Assembly (NCBI RefSeq): GCF_000246855.1
Contig: NC_016609.1
Span: forward strand, 8,010,744 to 8,074,743
Direction of reading: 5' to 3'
Length of the DNA: 64,000 bases
Source of the DNA: Niastella koreensis GR20-10
GTDB lineage: Bacteria; Bacteroidota; Bacteroidia; Chitinophagales; Chitinophagaceae
Position 1 is the first letter of the stretch; each line of letters opens with the position of its first letter. The notes beneath the pieces are model-generated. The model made no database searches. It was not told the origin of the DNA and worked only from the letters and a program-made list of their open reading frames with translations. The translations under genes and the position numbers were made by a program. Positions 1-8,217 of the stretch are shown piece by piece.

Positions 1-933
1 CAATACGCCAATACGCGCGAGCAGTTTAAAACGCCTATCGCCTCATTTGGCGCTATCAAAAATAAACTGGCCGAAATGGCCATTGCCATGTGGGTAGCCG
101 AAAGTGCTTTGTACCGCACGGCCAAATGGATCGATGATAAAGAGCATGAACTGCTGGCTGCCGGTAAATCGTTCAGCGAAGCAGTACTGGGTGGCGCGGA
201 AGAATACGCCATCGAGTGCGCCATCTTAAAAGTATTCGGCAGTGAAACGCTTGACCTGGTAGTGGATGAAGGCGTACAGATCCACGGTGGTAATGGGTAT
301 AGCGATGAATATGTTATTTCAAAAGCGTATCGCGATAGCCGCATCAACCGCATTTACGAAGGCACCAACGAGATCAATCGCCTGTTAACGGTTGATATGG
401 TGTTGAAGCGTGCCATGAAGGGCCGCTTAGACCTGATGACGGGGGCCATGAACGTACAGAAAGAATTGATGAGCATTCCCGACTTTGGCAGCGGCGATGA
501 AGAAGCATTTGCCAAAGAGAAAAAGCTGATCGCCAATTTTAAAAAGGCCATCCTGTTAACTGCCGGTGCAGCAGTACAAAAACTGATGATGAAGATTGAG
601 CAGGAGCAGGAAATACTTATGCACATCGCCGATATGGCCATAGCCACCTTTGCCGCAGAAAGCGCCCTGTTACGGGCTATGAAACTGGCCGACCGCAAAG
701 GCGAAGCCGCAGCTGCCTTTGAACTGGATATTACAAGAACTTATTTATACGATGCCGCCGACCTCATTCACAAACATGGCAAAGACGCTATTAATGCGTT
801 TGCCGATGGTGATGAACAACGGATGATGTTATTGGGAATAAAACGTTTTACAAAAACGGAACCTTTCAATAGCAAGGAAGCTAAACGCCGCATTGCTGCG
901 AAGCTCATTGCCGATAACCGGTATCCATTGTAA
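1..933 (+). CDS. Acyl-CoA dehydrogenase, C-terminal part (5' end outside window)
   Basis: The reading frame is open from base 1, so the gene begins upstream of the window; the ATG at 76 is internal. The visible part carries the acyl-CoA dehydrogenase C-terminal helical domain: YANTREQF near the start, VQIHGGNGY, and the IYEGTNEI segment whose Glu is the catalytic base position in this family. About 170 further residues follow, as in the long ACAD9/VLCAD-like bacterial enzymes, and probably form the extra C-terminal helical domain. The predicted role is FAD-dependent alpha,beta-dehydrogenation of fatty acyl-CoA in beta-oxidation, in the cytoplasm or at the inner membrane face. The chain-length specificity is not visible. 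No terminator is obvious; a word-like repeat tract follows. Confidence 0.93.
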   Translation, partial: QYANTREQFKTPIASFGAIKNKLAEMAIAMWVAESALYRTAKWIDDKEHELLAAGKSFSEAVLGGAEEYAIECAILKVFGSETLDLVVDEGVQIHGGNGYSDEYVISKAYRDSRINRIYEGTNEINRLLTVDMVLKRAMKGRLDLMTGAMNVQKELMSIPDFGSGDEEAFAKEKKLIANFKKAILLTAGAAVQKLMMKIEQEQEILMHIADMAIATFAAESALLRAMKLADRKGEAAAAFELDITRTYLYDAADLIHKHGKDAINAFADGDEQRMMLLGIKRFTKTEPFNSKEAKRRIAAKLIADNRYPL

Positions 934-1121
934 ACTTATGGTGAGTGGTCAGTTGTGAGTGGTGAGTGGGTTTCCGATCTTTCAGCCATCTGCAAGTTCG
1001 CGAACTTACTCACAACTCACTTGCCTTTCCTTTATCAACTCTATCAACCTGTCAACTTTATCAACTTGCCTTCCCTGATCAACCCGTCAACTTGTTAACA
1101 GGTCAACCCGTCAGCTCTATC
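934..1121. repeat. Word-like degenerate intergenic repeat tract
   Basis: The gap between the acyl-CoA dehydrogenase and the next small gene is built of short repeated words. The first part has GTGAGT/ACTCAC words able to pair (about 946-967 with 1009-1022). The second part (about 1034-1120) is a run of TCAAC-type units of 8 to 9 bases. It resembles the tracts at 6598, 30102, 57541 and 62566 in style though not in exact sequence. A short open frame across it (966-1157) has no coding features. Confidence 0.6.
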
Positions 1122-1328
1122 TTACTGCATTTGCTCGCCTTCTTCTCCTTCGTCTGATTTAAATGCGGCCCGGGCCAGTAACAGAAAACCGGCAGTGGCA
1201 TGAAGTATAAAACAGGAATGTGAAACTTTATCGTTGTAACCTGTACTGGTGAGCATAATGGCCATGGAGGCAATTACAGACAGGAAACAAACTATCAATA
1301 AGCTGTTTACAAAGGGTACTATACGCAT
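1122..1328 (-). CDS. Small hypothetical membrane protein (68 aa)
   Basis: This is a short open frame that I do not recognise. From the ATG at 1328 it encodes about 68 residues with two predicted membrane segments (roughly residues 6-27 and 38-54) separated by a short polar loop, and an acidic Glu/Asp-rich tail ending EGEEGEQMQ. The longer frame to 1382 would need a TTG start, so the ATG is preferred. The hydrophobic pattern and charged tail look protein-like rather than random, but there is no family match and no strong ribosome site. It is divergent from dgt. It could be a minor inner-membrane protein or a spurious frame. Confidence 0.45.
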   Translation of the reverse strand: MRIVPFVNSLLIVCFLSVIASMAIMLTSTGYNDKVSHSCFILHATAGFLLLARAAFKSDEGEEGEQMQ

Positions 1329-1495
1329 ACGGTTAGGTTTTGTAGCACGAAATTCAGTTTGAATATAATATCTGCCTTGCAATTATTCTAACTTTTGGCA
1401 AAAATCAATTGGGATTTGTAGGAAATATAGGGGTTTGCCCTTGAGCTTTCAGGGTTTAGTAACCTAAATACCCGCTCAACCACAAGGTTTTGCGT

Positions 1496-1503
1496 TATTT
1501 TTG
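1496..1503 (+). promoter_or_regulatory. Possible -7 element TATTTTTG just before dgt
   Basis: TATTTTTG matches the Bacteroidota -7 consensus TAnnTTTG and lies only 5 bases before the dgt ATG. If it is used, transcription would start at or next to the start codon, giving a leaderless or nearly leaderless mRNA. No good TTTG -33 element lies 19-21 bases upstream, so support is partial. Confidence 0.35.
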
Positions 1504-1508
1504 TCGCC

Positions 1509-2894
1509 ATGAACTGGCAACAACTTACTAGTAGCAAACGGAGCGGGTCTGAAAACAGAACAGGATTTACCGATGCGGTACGTACTTCTTTTGTGCGGGA
1601 TTACGATCGCCTGATCTTTTCAAGCGCCTTCAGGCGGCTGCAGAATAAAACCCAGGTATTTCCGTTACCCGGTCCCGGGGTGTTTGTGCATAACCGCTTA
1701 ACGCATAGCCTGGAGGTGGCCTCGGTTGGGCGCTCGCTGGGTAAAGCAGTAGGCGATGCCCTGGCGCAGAAATATCCGCAGGAAAACGATTACTTCCGCG
1801 AGTTCTATAAATACGAATTGCCCTCGGTCATTGCTGCCGGTTGCCTGGCGCACGATATCGGTAATCCGCCGTTCGGGCATTCGGGTGAGGATGCAATCCG
1901 CACTTTTTTCACGGAGCTCACCGGTGCGGAAAAGACGCAATTTTCGGAATTGCTCAGTGAGAACCAGCAACGTGATTTTCTGTATTTCGAGGGGAATGCC
2001 AATGCTTTTCGCACCTTAACGCATAGTTTTAATGAAAAAGCAGCCGGTGGTTTCCGGTTAACCTACGCTACGCTGGCTTCCATAGTAAAATATCCCTCCG
2101 ATTCACTCAGCGGGTTTAATAAACAACAGCTGGTTACCAAAAAATCGGGGTTCTTCGATTCGGAGGTTGAAACCTATAAACACATTGCCAAAGAACTGGG
2201 CATTCCCCGGCTCCATGAATCGAAAAACATATTCGCCCGTCACCCCTTTGTGTACCTGGTAGAGGCGGCCGATGATATCTGTTACCGCATTATTGATTTT
2301 GAAGATGCGCACCGCCTGAACATCATTTCCATCGATACTATTAAAGAATTGTTCCTGCAGTTTTTTAATAATGAAACAGGGTACGATGCCAGAGAGAAGG
2401 TGGAAGATACTTTTAACGGCATAAACGATAATAATCAGCGGGTGCAATATTTACGCGCCAAACTCATAAACCTGCTCATTAACCGCGTAACCAATGTGTT
2501 TATGGAGAAAGAGGAGGAGTTATTGCAGGGCACCTTGCAAAAATCACTCATCGATTATTTACCTGAATCGGAACAGCAACTGATAAAAACCATCGACGAA
2601 TTTTCCATCGAGCACATCTATAACCACCGGTCGGTAGTGGAAATTGAAATTGCAGGTTACAATGTGATTGGCGGATTGCTGAAAGAGTTTTTTGCTGCGG
2701 TAACCAATCCAAAATCGGCCAAATCGAAGAAGCTGCTGCAACTGATCTCCCGGCAATTTATCATTACCGGCGAGCGCAACAGATTGTATAACGATATTCA
2801 GTCGGTTGTTGATTTTATTGCCGGCATGACCGACCTGTTTGCGGTAGACGTTTTCCGCAAGATCACCGGGATTGAATTTCCGCAAATACGATAA
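1509..2894 (+). CDS. dgt: dGTPase / deoxyguanosinetriphosphate triphosphohydrolase
   Basis: This is an HD-superfamily triphosphohydrolase that cleaves dGTP (and often other dNTPs) to the deoxynucleoside and tripolyphosphate, controlling dNTP pools. The metal-binding residues are visible: His66 in RLTHSLEV, His115-Asp116 in CLAHDIGNPPFGHSGEDA, and a later Asp in the EAADDICYRIIDFEDAH helix. The length of 461 residues is normal for the bacterial Dgt family. The start is an ATG 5 bases after a TATTTTTG element. It is followed by a 17-base gap and then a Dabb protein and a DUF2251-like gene on the same strand, so a three-gene operon is likely. Nothing is truncated. Confidence 0.95.
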   Translation: MNWQQLTSSKRSGSENRTGFTDAVRTSFVRDYDRLIFSSAFRRLQNKTQVFPLPGPGVFVHNRLTHSLEVASVGRSLGKAVGDALAQKYPQENDYFREFYKYELPSVIAAGCLAHDIGNPPFGHSGEDAIRTFFTELTGAEKTQFSELLSENQQRDFLYFEGNANAFRTLTHSFNEKAAGGFRLTYATLASIVKYPSDSLSGFNKQQLVTKKSGFFDSEVETYKHIAKELGIPRLHESKNIFARHPFVYLVEAADDICYRIIDFEDAHRLNIISIDTIKELFLQFFNNETGYDAREKVEDTFNGINDNNQRVQYLRAKLINLLINRVTNVFMEKEEELLQGTLQKSLIDYLPESEQQLIKTIDEFSIEHIYNHRSVVEIEIAGYNVIGGLLKEFFAAVTNPKSAKSKKLLQLISRQFIITGERNRLYNDIQSVVDFIAGMTDLFAVDVFRKITGIEFPQIR

Positions 2895-2911
2895 ATTTAA
2901 ACCTTAAAAAC

Positions 2912-3319
2912 ATGACTACACGCCGCGAATTTATTGGTAACACCGGAAAAGCAATGATTGCCGGTGGATTAGTTACCTTAGCTGAAAATGAAGATCCCGT
3001 TATGTTAGAAAACAAGTTCATTCACCACGTTTATTTCTGGTTAAAGAATACCGATAGCAAAGAAGACCGCGCCAAACTGCTGGAAGGGCTGCATAAGCTC
3101 TCGAAAGTAAAGACCATCAAAACCTTTCATATTGGTCAGCCGGCCGATACCAACCGCGATGTAATTGAACGGGGATACGTGTTTTCGTGGTTTTGTTTGT
3201 TCGATAATGGCGCCGACCAGGCCAGCTACCAGGTAGATCCTATTCACCTGAAATTTGTTGAAGACTATTCACACTTATGGAGCAAGGTGATCGTGTACGA
3301 TTCTGTAGATGCTAAATAA
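2912..3319 (+). CDS. Dabb (stress-responsive alpha/beta barrel) protein with Tat-like leader
   Basis: The protein has 135 residues. The N-terminus TTRREFIGN followed by a short Gly/Ala-rich stretch resembles a twin-arginine leader, although the hydrophobic core is short. From about residue 33 it shows the Dabb pattern: IHHVYFWLKN, a helix, then FHIGQPADTNRDVIERGYVFSWFCLFDN and a final HLKFVEDYSHLWSKVIVYD. Dabb proteins are small dimeric alpha/beta barrels, some enzymatic in plants and many of unknown role in bacteria. It sits between dgt and a DUF2251-like gene, with a 9-base gap to the latter. The substrate is unknown. Confidence 0.85.
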   Translation: MTTRREFIGNTGKAMIAGGLVTLAENEDPVMLENKFIHHVYFWLKNTDSKEDRAKLLEGLHKLSKVKTIKTFHIGQPADTNRDVIERGYVFSWFCLFDNGADQASYQVDPIHLKFVEDYSHLWSKVIVYDSVDAK

Positions 3320-3328
3320 CGGGCGCCC

Positions 3329-3736
3329 ATGAACGGATACTTATTGCGGGAGCAGGCTTATACTGCCGGTGAAGCAACTTTTATTGATTGTATCAACGAG
3401 ATAAACAAATACGCGGTTGCTTTTGAAGACGATACCGATACCGGGTATTTTTATGCGTTTGTACTGGATGCCGAAGGAAAGCAACTGGTACTGGATGCGT
3501 TGCATATTTACAATATCGAGGAGGTGCCGGAGGAAAAGCGAAAAGGTATTATCAGGATGGTGTGGTCGAAAGACTGGCAGCGGTGCGCCCTGGTGATCAA
3601 TAATTATTGCCACGCCATTTTTGATTTTGAAAATCATGGTGGCTATTGCCGCAATGAGTTTCCACCCCCCAATGAATTCTGGACGAAAGGGGAAAGAACG
3701 CTCACCAATGAAATGGTAGCGGCCCTGTTCCAATAA
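3329..3736 (+). CDS. DUF2251-like conserved protein (135 aa)
   Basis: This is a soluble 135-residue protein with no signal peptide. The central and C-terminal segments, including WQRCALVINNYCHAIFDF and GGYCRNEFPPPNEFW, resemble the small uncharacterised DUF2251 family, a recall-based match. No catalytic motif can be assigned. It starts 9 bases after the Dabb gene, so co-transcription with dgt is likely. Its stop is only 16 bases from the convergent deacetylase gene, with no clear terminator between them. Confidence 0.75.
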   Translation: MNGYLLREQAYTAGEATFIDCINEINKYAVAFEDDTDTGYFYAFVLDAEGKQLVLDALHIYNIEEVPEEKRKGIIRMVWSKDWQRCALVINNYCHAIFDFENHGGYCRNEFPPPNEFWTKGERTLTNEMVAALFQ

Positions 3737-3752
3737 AAATGTCTGATTCCCC

Positions 3753-4604
3753 TTATTCCGCCAATGGCGCCTTTCTGGCGGTTTTCAAAGCCTCAACCGC
3801 GGGTTGATTCAATTGCCTTGGTTGCAACGACCTGGTGGTTGAAAGCATGTTCCACATGGTGGTGAAATCGCCTTCCAGTTTCAGGTCTTTAATCAGGCGG
3901 TATAAGCGTTGTTGCAGCTTTTCGCCCGACCATCTTTTTGCATAACCCGGTAATTCAAACTCCCAGATGTCGGTAAACTCCCAGGGATGGAAGTATAAGC
4001 ACAGGTAACCGTCTTTATGAAGGGCTTTTATGGCCAGGTTTTTAAATGCGCTGTAAGGCATGTTTTTAAAGGCCAGCCAAAACAGCGGTATCCGCAGGCG
4101 CGGACTTACAGATGCCGGTACGCGCAGCATATTCTGATCGGTGTATATGGTGCGGGGCAGGTGAAGATCGTTATAGCGGCCTGGTATTAAAGTAGGGTTG
4201 ATAGAAGAATCGTAACTATACCCCGCGTCAATCACATCACTCATGGGTACCTTTTTCAGCCGGGGCATTCTTAAGCCATATACGGGCTGATTGGTAATAT
4301 CCTCCAGTTCGAGCCGGCTTTGTAACAGGTCTTCTGTTTTATACCGGGAATGGAAGAAGGTATGTGAAGCAATTTCGTGTTTGCGTGAGATCTGGCGAAT
4401 GCTCTCGGGGTGCCAGCTGGCAAAGTTAGCGGTAGTAAAAAAGGTACAGGCAGCATTGGCCCCGTTAACGATAGCCATAGTAGATTGCAGGCCCTTGAAA
4501 CCGATTTCCATTTGTTCTTCAATGGAAAGGTTTTGATTATACTCCAATGGCATATCAAACTCTTCTACATCAAAACTCATCAATATGTATCGCTGAAGGC
4601 TCAT
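3753..4604 (-). CDS. Polysaccharide deacetylase (NodB-type)
   Basis: This carbohydrate esterase 4 / NodB-type deacetylase has 283 residues. The metal and catalytic residues are visible: Asp12 in SFDVEEFD and the His81/His85 pair in ASHTFFHSRY. The strand-helix pattern of the NodB barrel continues through GLRMPRLKKV and the late LCLYFHPWEF motif with the C-terminal catalytic His. The usual role is removal of N-acetyl groups from surface or cell-wall polysaccharide; no signal peptide is evident. The start ATG at 4604 lies inside the upstream glycosyltransferase gene (35-base overlap); a second ATG at 4580 would cut the first strand. The pair is probably translationally coupled. Confidence 0.9.
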   Translation of the reverse strand: MSLQRYILMSFDVEEFDMPLEYNQNLSIEEQMEIGFKGLQSTMAIVNGANAACTFFTTANFASWHPESIRQISRKHEIASHTFFHSRYKTEDLLQSRLELEDITNQPVYGLRMPRLKKVPMSDVIDAGYSYDSSINPTLIPGRYNDLHLPRTIYTDQNMLRVPASVSPRLRIPLFWLAFKNMPYSAFKNLAIKALHKDGYLCLYFHPWEFTDIWEFELPGYAKRWSGEKLQQRLYRLIKDLKLEGDFTTMWNMLSTTRSLQPRQLNQPAVEALKTARKAPLAE

Positions 4605-5526
4605 GAATATTTGATTCTTTTACTATGTAAACAGGTCGGTGTTTGTTTTGCATAAATAGCTTGCCCAGGTAAATGCCGATAATACCAAGTATCATCAGCT
4701 GCAGGCCGCCAAAAAATACAACGGTTACTATTAACGAGCTCCAACCTGAGATCGTATACCCGAAATAGTAACTGTACAAGGCATAAGGTATATAAAGGGT
4801 CGATAAGGCTGCAAATGTAAAGCCAATATAGGTTGCTGCGTACAATGGCCTGATACTAAATGAGGTTATACCCTGTAAGGCAAACTTAATCATCTTCTTC
4901 GACGTATATTTTGAAGCGCCGGATCTGCGCTCATTGGGCTCATATTCAACAGGTTCCTGTTTAAATCCAGCCCATTTTACCAGGCCTCTGAAAAAGGGTT
5001 CAAACTCGGCCAGGCCGCGCAGCACATCCACCACATTACGGTTCATTAACCGGAAATCTGCGGTGCCTTTTTCAATTTTGATGTCGCTCAGCCAGTTCAG
5101 GATCGTGTAAAAAAGATTGGAGGTGGCTCTTTTTAAAAAGGGCAGTTTTTTATCTTCTTTACGAACGGTGTACACCACGTCGTAGCCTTCTTCCCATTTT
5201 TCAAGCAGGGTGGGTATCAGGGAAGGCGGGTGTTGCATATCTCCATCCATGGTAATTACACAATCTCCATCGGCTTTGTCCAAACCGGCCTTGATGGCCG
5301 CCTGGTGGCCAAAATTGCGGGAGAAGGAAATGTAGCGGACGTGATCGTCCTGGAGGGCTAGTTTCTTTACTTCGTGCAAGGTCAGGTCGCTGCTGCCGTC
5401 GTCAACAAACAGCAGGTTGTAGCGGTATGGCAGGTCGGCAAACGTACGTTTGATGGCCTTTGCCATTACGGTTACATTTTCCCTTTCATTATGTACCGGA
5501 ACAATGATGGATACGAGTTTGGTCAT
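4570..5526 (-). CDS. Glycosyltransferase family 2, DPM1/GtrB-like with membrane tail
   Basis: This is a GT-A fold transferase of 318 residues. The N-terminus has IIVPVHNERENV, VDDGSSD (about 42-47), NFGHQAAIKAG and the metal-binding DGDMQHPP (Asp94-x-Asp96). Two membrane helices lie near residues 230-260 and 270-300, as in polyprenyl-phosphate sugar transferases (DPM1/GtrB/ArnC group). It probably transfers a sugar from a nucleotide donor to undecaprenyl phosphate at the inner membrane. Its 3' end overlaps the polysaccharide deacetylase, like ArnC/ArnD-style pairs in which a lipid-linked sugar is made and then deacylated; the exact sugar is unknown. Confidence 0.92.
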   Translation of the reverse strand: MTKLVSIIVPVHNERENVTVMAKAIKRTFADLPYRYNLLFVDDGSSDLTLHEVKKLALQDDHVRYISFSRNFGHQAAIKAGLDKADGDCVITMDGDMQHPPSLIPTLLEKWEEGYDVVYTVRKEDKKLPFLKRATSNLFYTILNWLSDIKIEKGTADFRLMNRNVVDVLRGLAEFEPFFRGLVKWAGFKQEPVEYEPNERRSGASKYTSKKMIKFALQGITSFSIRPLYAATYIGFTFAALSTLYIPYALYSYYFGYTISGWSSLIVTVVFFGGLQLMILGIIGIYLGKLFMQNKHRPVYIVKESNIHEPSAIHIDEF

Positions 5527-5841
5527 GCCTCCATTGTTTTTAGGTAAATAATCAGGTTAGAGTTTAAACGCCAAGGTGTTGGAATAATAGAGAGGTGGTT
5601 GCAAATCAGGCCTCGCATTACATATGCAGGATCGGCTTGCGAGGAAATGTATCCCGGCAAGTTTTCGTTTAGGCAAATGAATGGTGCTTTTCGATTGGGT
5701 GTTAACATCTCAATAACTAGGGATAAAACGGCAAATTTGCCATCTCCCCTACGTTGAAAAACAAAAACTTATCCAAAATTGAGAAAAAAAATCCTAATTC
5801 CCGGAGATGTTGAAAATCAGTAAGATATTATTTGCTGAATG
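5527..5841. other. Gene-free stretch upstream of the glycosyltransferase
   Basis: No convincing gene is seen in these 315 bases; a 61-residue minus frame (5523-5708) has no family features. The region is AT-rich near 5750-5830 and holds a perfect 12-base palindrome GGCAAATTTGCC at 5730-5741. It must contain the promoter of the glycosyltransferase/deacetylase pair and the 3' end of the pgl operon, but no clear promoter or terminator stands out. Confidence 0.5.
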
Positions 5842-6564
5842 TTAGCCTTTTACTTTGCTGGCGGCGGCCTCATCCACAAACCAGTGCAACTGGCCACTGG
5901 CCGGCTGAATGATCTGGGAAGGATATTGCTCAATGGCAGGCTCCCCTTTAAGCACTTCAAATAAGGCGTTGGCTTTACCGGCGCCAAAGGTGAGAAAGGC
6001 CACTTTGCGGGCCCGGTTTACGATGGGCGCCGTTAAGGTGATGCGGTACATCTGCTGGGCATCCAGGTAAAAAGAGGTTACCCAGGCCTTTTGTTCATGT
6101 ATAACAGGGGTATGTGGGAATAGTGAAAGGGTGTGGCCATCGTCGCCCATCCCATTCAGTACCAGGTCGAAGGAAGGGCCTTCGTTGCCAAAATATTGGT
6201 GAAGGATAGCCTCGTAGGCTTTGGCTGATTCCTCGGCCGATAAGGTGGTATCCATAACATGCACCTGGCTGGCTACAACGGGCACTTTGTTCAGCAGGTG
6301 CTCGTAGGTCATTTTTGCATTGTTGCGGCTGTCGTCAAAAGGTACAGCACGCTCATCGCCCCAGAAAATATGCATTTTGCTCCAGTCAATACGGTCCCGG
6401 TAAGGCGCAGCAGCCAGCAGATCGTACAGCAGTTTGGGCGAATTACCACCTGTTACCACCCAGGTAAACCGATCCTGTTTTTGCAGGGTAGTTTCAATAT
6501 TGGTAGTGATCCATTCTGCCAAAGCGTGGCTTACTTCTTCGGGAGTTTTGTATATGTGAAGCAT
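5842..6564 (-). CDS. pgl: 6-phosphogluconolactonase
   Basis: This enzyme hydrolyses 6-phospho-gluconolactone to 6-phosphogluconate, step two of the oxidative pentose phosphate pathway, in the cytoplasm. At 240 residues it matches the DevB/Pgl family with VVTGGNSPKLLYDLL, IFWGDERAVPFDDSRNN, LNGMGDDGHTLSLFPHT and LTAPIVNRARKV, which line the active site. It is the last gene of a gnd-zwf-pgl operon on the minus strand, separated from zwf by about 100 bases of inverted-repeat sequence. That spacer might attenuate or process the transcript. All three pathway enzymes are complete. Confidence 0.96.
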   Translation of the reverse strand: MLHIYKTPEEVSHALAEWITTNIETTLQKQDRFTWVVTGGNSPKLLYDLLAAAPYRDRIDWSKMHIFWGDERAVPFDDSRNNAKMTYEHLLNKVPVVASQVHVMDTTLSAEESAKAYEAILHQYFGNEGPSFDLVLNGMGDDGHTLSLFPHTPVIHEQKAWVTSFYLDAQQMYRITLTAPIVNRARKVAFLTFGAGKANALFEVLKGEPAIEQYPSQIIQPASGQLHWFVDEAAASKVKG

Positions 6565-6597
6565 GGTAGATTAAATGCTGTTTATTCTTTTATTGCA

Positions 6598-6660
6598 TCA
6601 GGTTACCGGTCGCCGGTTACCAGTTACCCGGTAACCGGCCAACTGGCAACCGGTAACTGT
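6598..6660. repeat. GGTTACC/GGTAACC inverted-repeat tract between zwf and pgl
   Basis: The tract is made of the words GGTTACC, GGTAACC, CCGG and CCAACTGG. It can fold as CAGTTACC...GGTAACTG (outer) and CCGGTTACC...GGTAACCGG (overlapping alternative). There is no T-run, so it is unlikely to be an intrinsic terminator. It may be an mRNA processing or stability element in the operon. Similar words recur near 30180-30216. Confidence 0.65.
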
Positions 6661-6662
6661 AT

Positions 6663-8192
6663 TTAAACTCCAGCCTGCACACCCTGGTGGGCCTGGGGCA
6701 AAGTGATCCAGTTGCGGCCATCGCGGGCAATGAGCGCTTCTGCATCTTCGGGTCCCCAGCTATCGGGTGCATAGTTTGGAAAATCAACCGGTGGTCTGCT
6801 TTCCCATGCTTCCTGGATGGGCATTACTACTTTCCATGCAGCTTCAACCTGGTCGCTGCGCATGAACAGGGTAGCATTGCCTTCCATTACATCCAGCAAC
6901 AGGGTTTCATATGCTTCAGGATCATTATCGCCGTAAGCTTCCTTATAATTAAAGGTCATGTCAACCGGGTTCAGCGCCAGGGCCTGGCCGGGACGTTTTG
7001 CCTGAAAGCGCAGGCGAATATCCATTTGCGGCTGAATGCTGATGGTAAGCCTGTTGGGTCTCCAGGTTAATGCCGCTTCTGGTGGGAAGGCGAAACTGGG
7101 CGCCTGTTTAAATTGAATGGTGATAACAGTTGACTTTTCATGTAACCGTTTGCCGGTGCGTACATAAAAAGGCACATCCTGCCAGCGCCAGTTGTCGATA
7201 TAGAATTTTACCGCAGCAAAAGTATCGGTAGGCGAGGCAGGATTTATTTTGTCCTCATTGCGATAGCCGGGTACTTTTTTACCCTGCATCCAGCCATCGG
7301 AATACTGACCTCTTACGGCAAACTTATGCACTTCTTCCTTGCTGTATTTGCGCAGGGCGTTCAGCACATCTACCTTTTTATTGCGGATCTCATTAGCGTC
7401 GAATGATACGGGGGCTTCCATGGCCACCATGGCCAACAGTTGCAGAATGTGGTTCTGCACCATGTCGCGCAGTGCACCGGAGCGTTCGTAATAATCGCCA
7501 CGATTTTCCAGACCAACGGTTTCGGCCGCGGTGATCTGGATATGATCGATGTAGTTCCGGTTCCATATAGGTTCAAACAGGGCATTGGCAAAACGCAGCG
7601 CCAGGATGTTTTGAACGGTTTCTTTACCCAGGTAGTGATCTATGCGATAGATCTGGGTTTCGTCGAACATCGACTTCAACAGGTCATTCAGTTCATGCGC
7701 GCTTTTCAGGTCATGACCAAATGGTTTTTCTACCACAATGCGGGTGCATTTGGTATCGTGACAAATATTCAAAGGGCCCAGTTTGCTGGCAATTTGTGGT
7801 ACCAGGTGCGGGGCTACCGACATGTAGAAAATAACATTGGGATGCTCGCCATACTCCTGCTCTTTTTGCTTTACGATCTCGGCAATTTTCTGGTAGTCGG
7901 CATCATTGCCGGCATCCATTTGCAGGTAGCCGATATGTTTTGAGAACGTTTCCCATTTGCCGTTCTTATCATCTTTACGGCGGGAGAATTGTTGAATGCC
8001 ATCGTACAGGTGTTTCCTGAACTTTTCATCGGTATAGGCGGTTCTGCCAATACCAATAATGTCGAACTTTTCAGGCATCCAATCATCGAGGAACAGGTTA
8101 TATAATGCGGGAGAAAGCTTCCGTTGGTTTAAGTCGCCACTGCCACCGAAAATAAACAACAAAGTAGCTGGCGGAACTTTATGGTCTGTCAT
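6663..8192 (-). CDS. zwf: Glucose-6-phosphate 1-dehydrogenase
   Basis: This enzyme oxidises glucose 6-phosphate to 6-phosphogluconolactone with NADP+ (or NAD+), the entry step of the oxidative pentose phosphate pathway. At 509 residues it has the normal length. The nucleotide-binding FGGSGDLNQRKL lies at about 15-26, EKPFG at 155-159, and the substrate/catalytic motif RIDHYLGK at 183-190 with the catalytic His in the standard DHYLGKE context. It lies between gnd (25-base gap) and pgl on the minus strand. A long antisense frame (7440-7943 plus) is only a shadow. Confidence 0.98.
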   Translation of the reverse strand: MTDHKVPPATLLFIFGGSGDLNQRKLSPALYNLFLDDWMPEKFDIIGIGRTAYTDEKFRKHLYDGIQQFSRRKDDKNGKWETFSKHIGYLQMDAGNDADYQKIAEIVKQKEQEYGEHPNVIFYMSVAPHLVPQIASKLGPLNICHDTKCTRIVVEKPFGHDLKSAHELNDLLKSMFDETQIYRIDHYLGKETVQNILALRFANALFEPIWNRNYIDHIQITAAETVGLENRGDYYERSGALRDMVQNHILQLLAMVAMEAPVSFDANEIRNKKVDVLNALRKYSKEEVHKFAVRGQYSDGWMQGKKVPGYRNEDKINPASPTDTFAAVKFYIDNWRWQDVPFYVRTGKRLHEKSTVITIQFKQAPSFAFPPEAALTWRPNRLTISIQPQMDIRLRFQAKRPGQALALNPVDMTFNYKEAYGDNDPEAYETLLLDVMEGNATLFMRSDQVEAAWKVVMPIQEAWESRPPVDFPNYAPDSWGPEDAEALIARDGRNWITLPQAHQGVQAGV

Positions 8193-8217
8193 ATTCTAAA
8201 TTGAAGTTTCAATATAA

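Noticed and set aside
966-1157. Open frame of 63 codons in the repeat tract
   Set aside because: It runs through low-complexity TCAAC words; the amino acid pattern reflects the repeats.
5523-5708. Minus-strand frame of 61 codons overlapping the glycosyltransferase start
   Set aside because: No recognisable domain, membrane segment or ribosome site; likely chance frame in the upstream region.
7440-7943. Long antisense open frame across zwf (167 codons)
   Set aside because: It lies fully inside zwf, whose protein is intact with all motifs; the antisense translation shows no family features.
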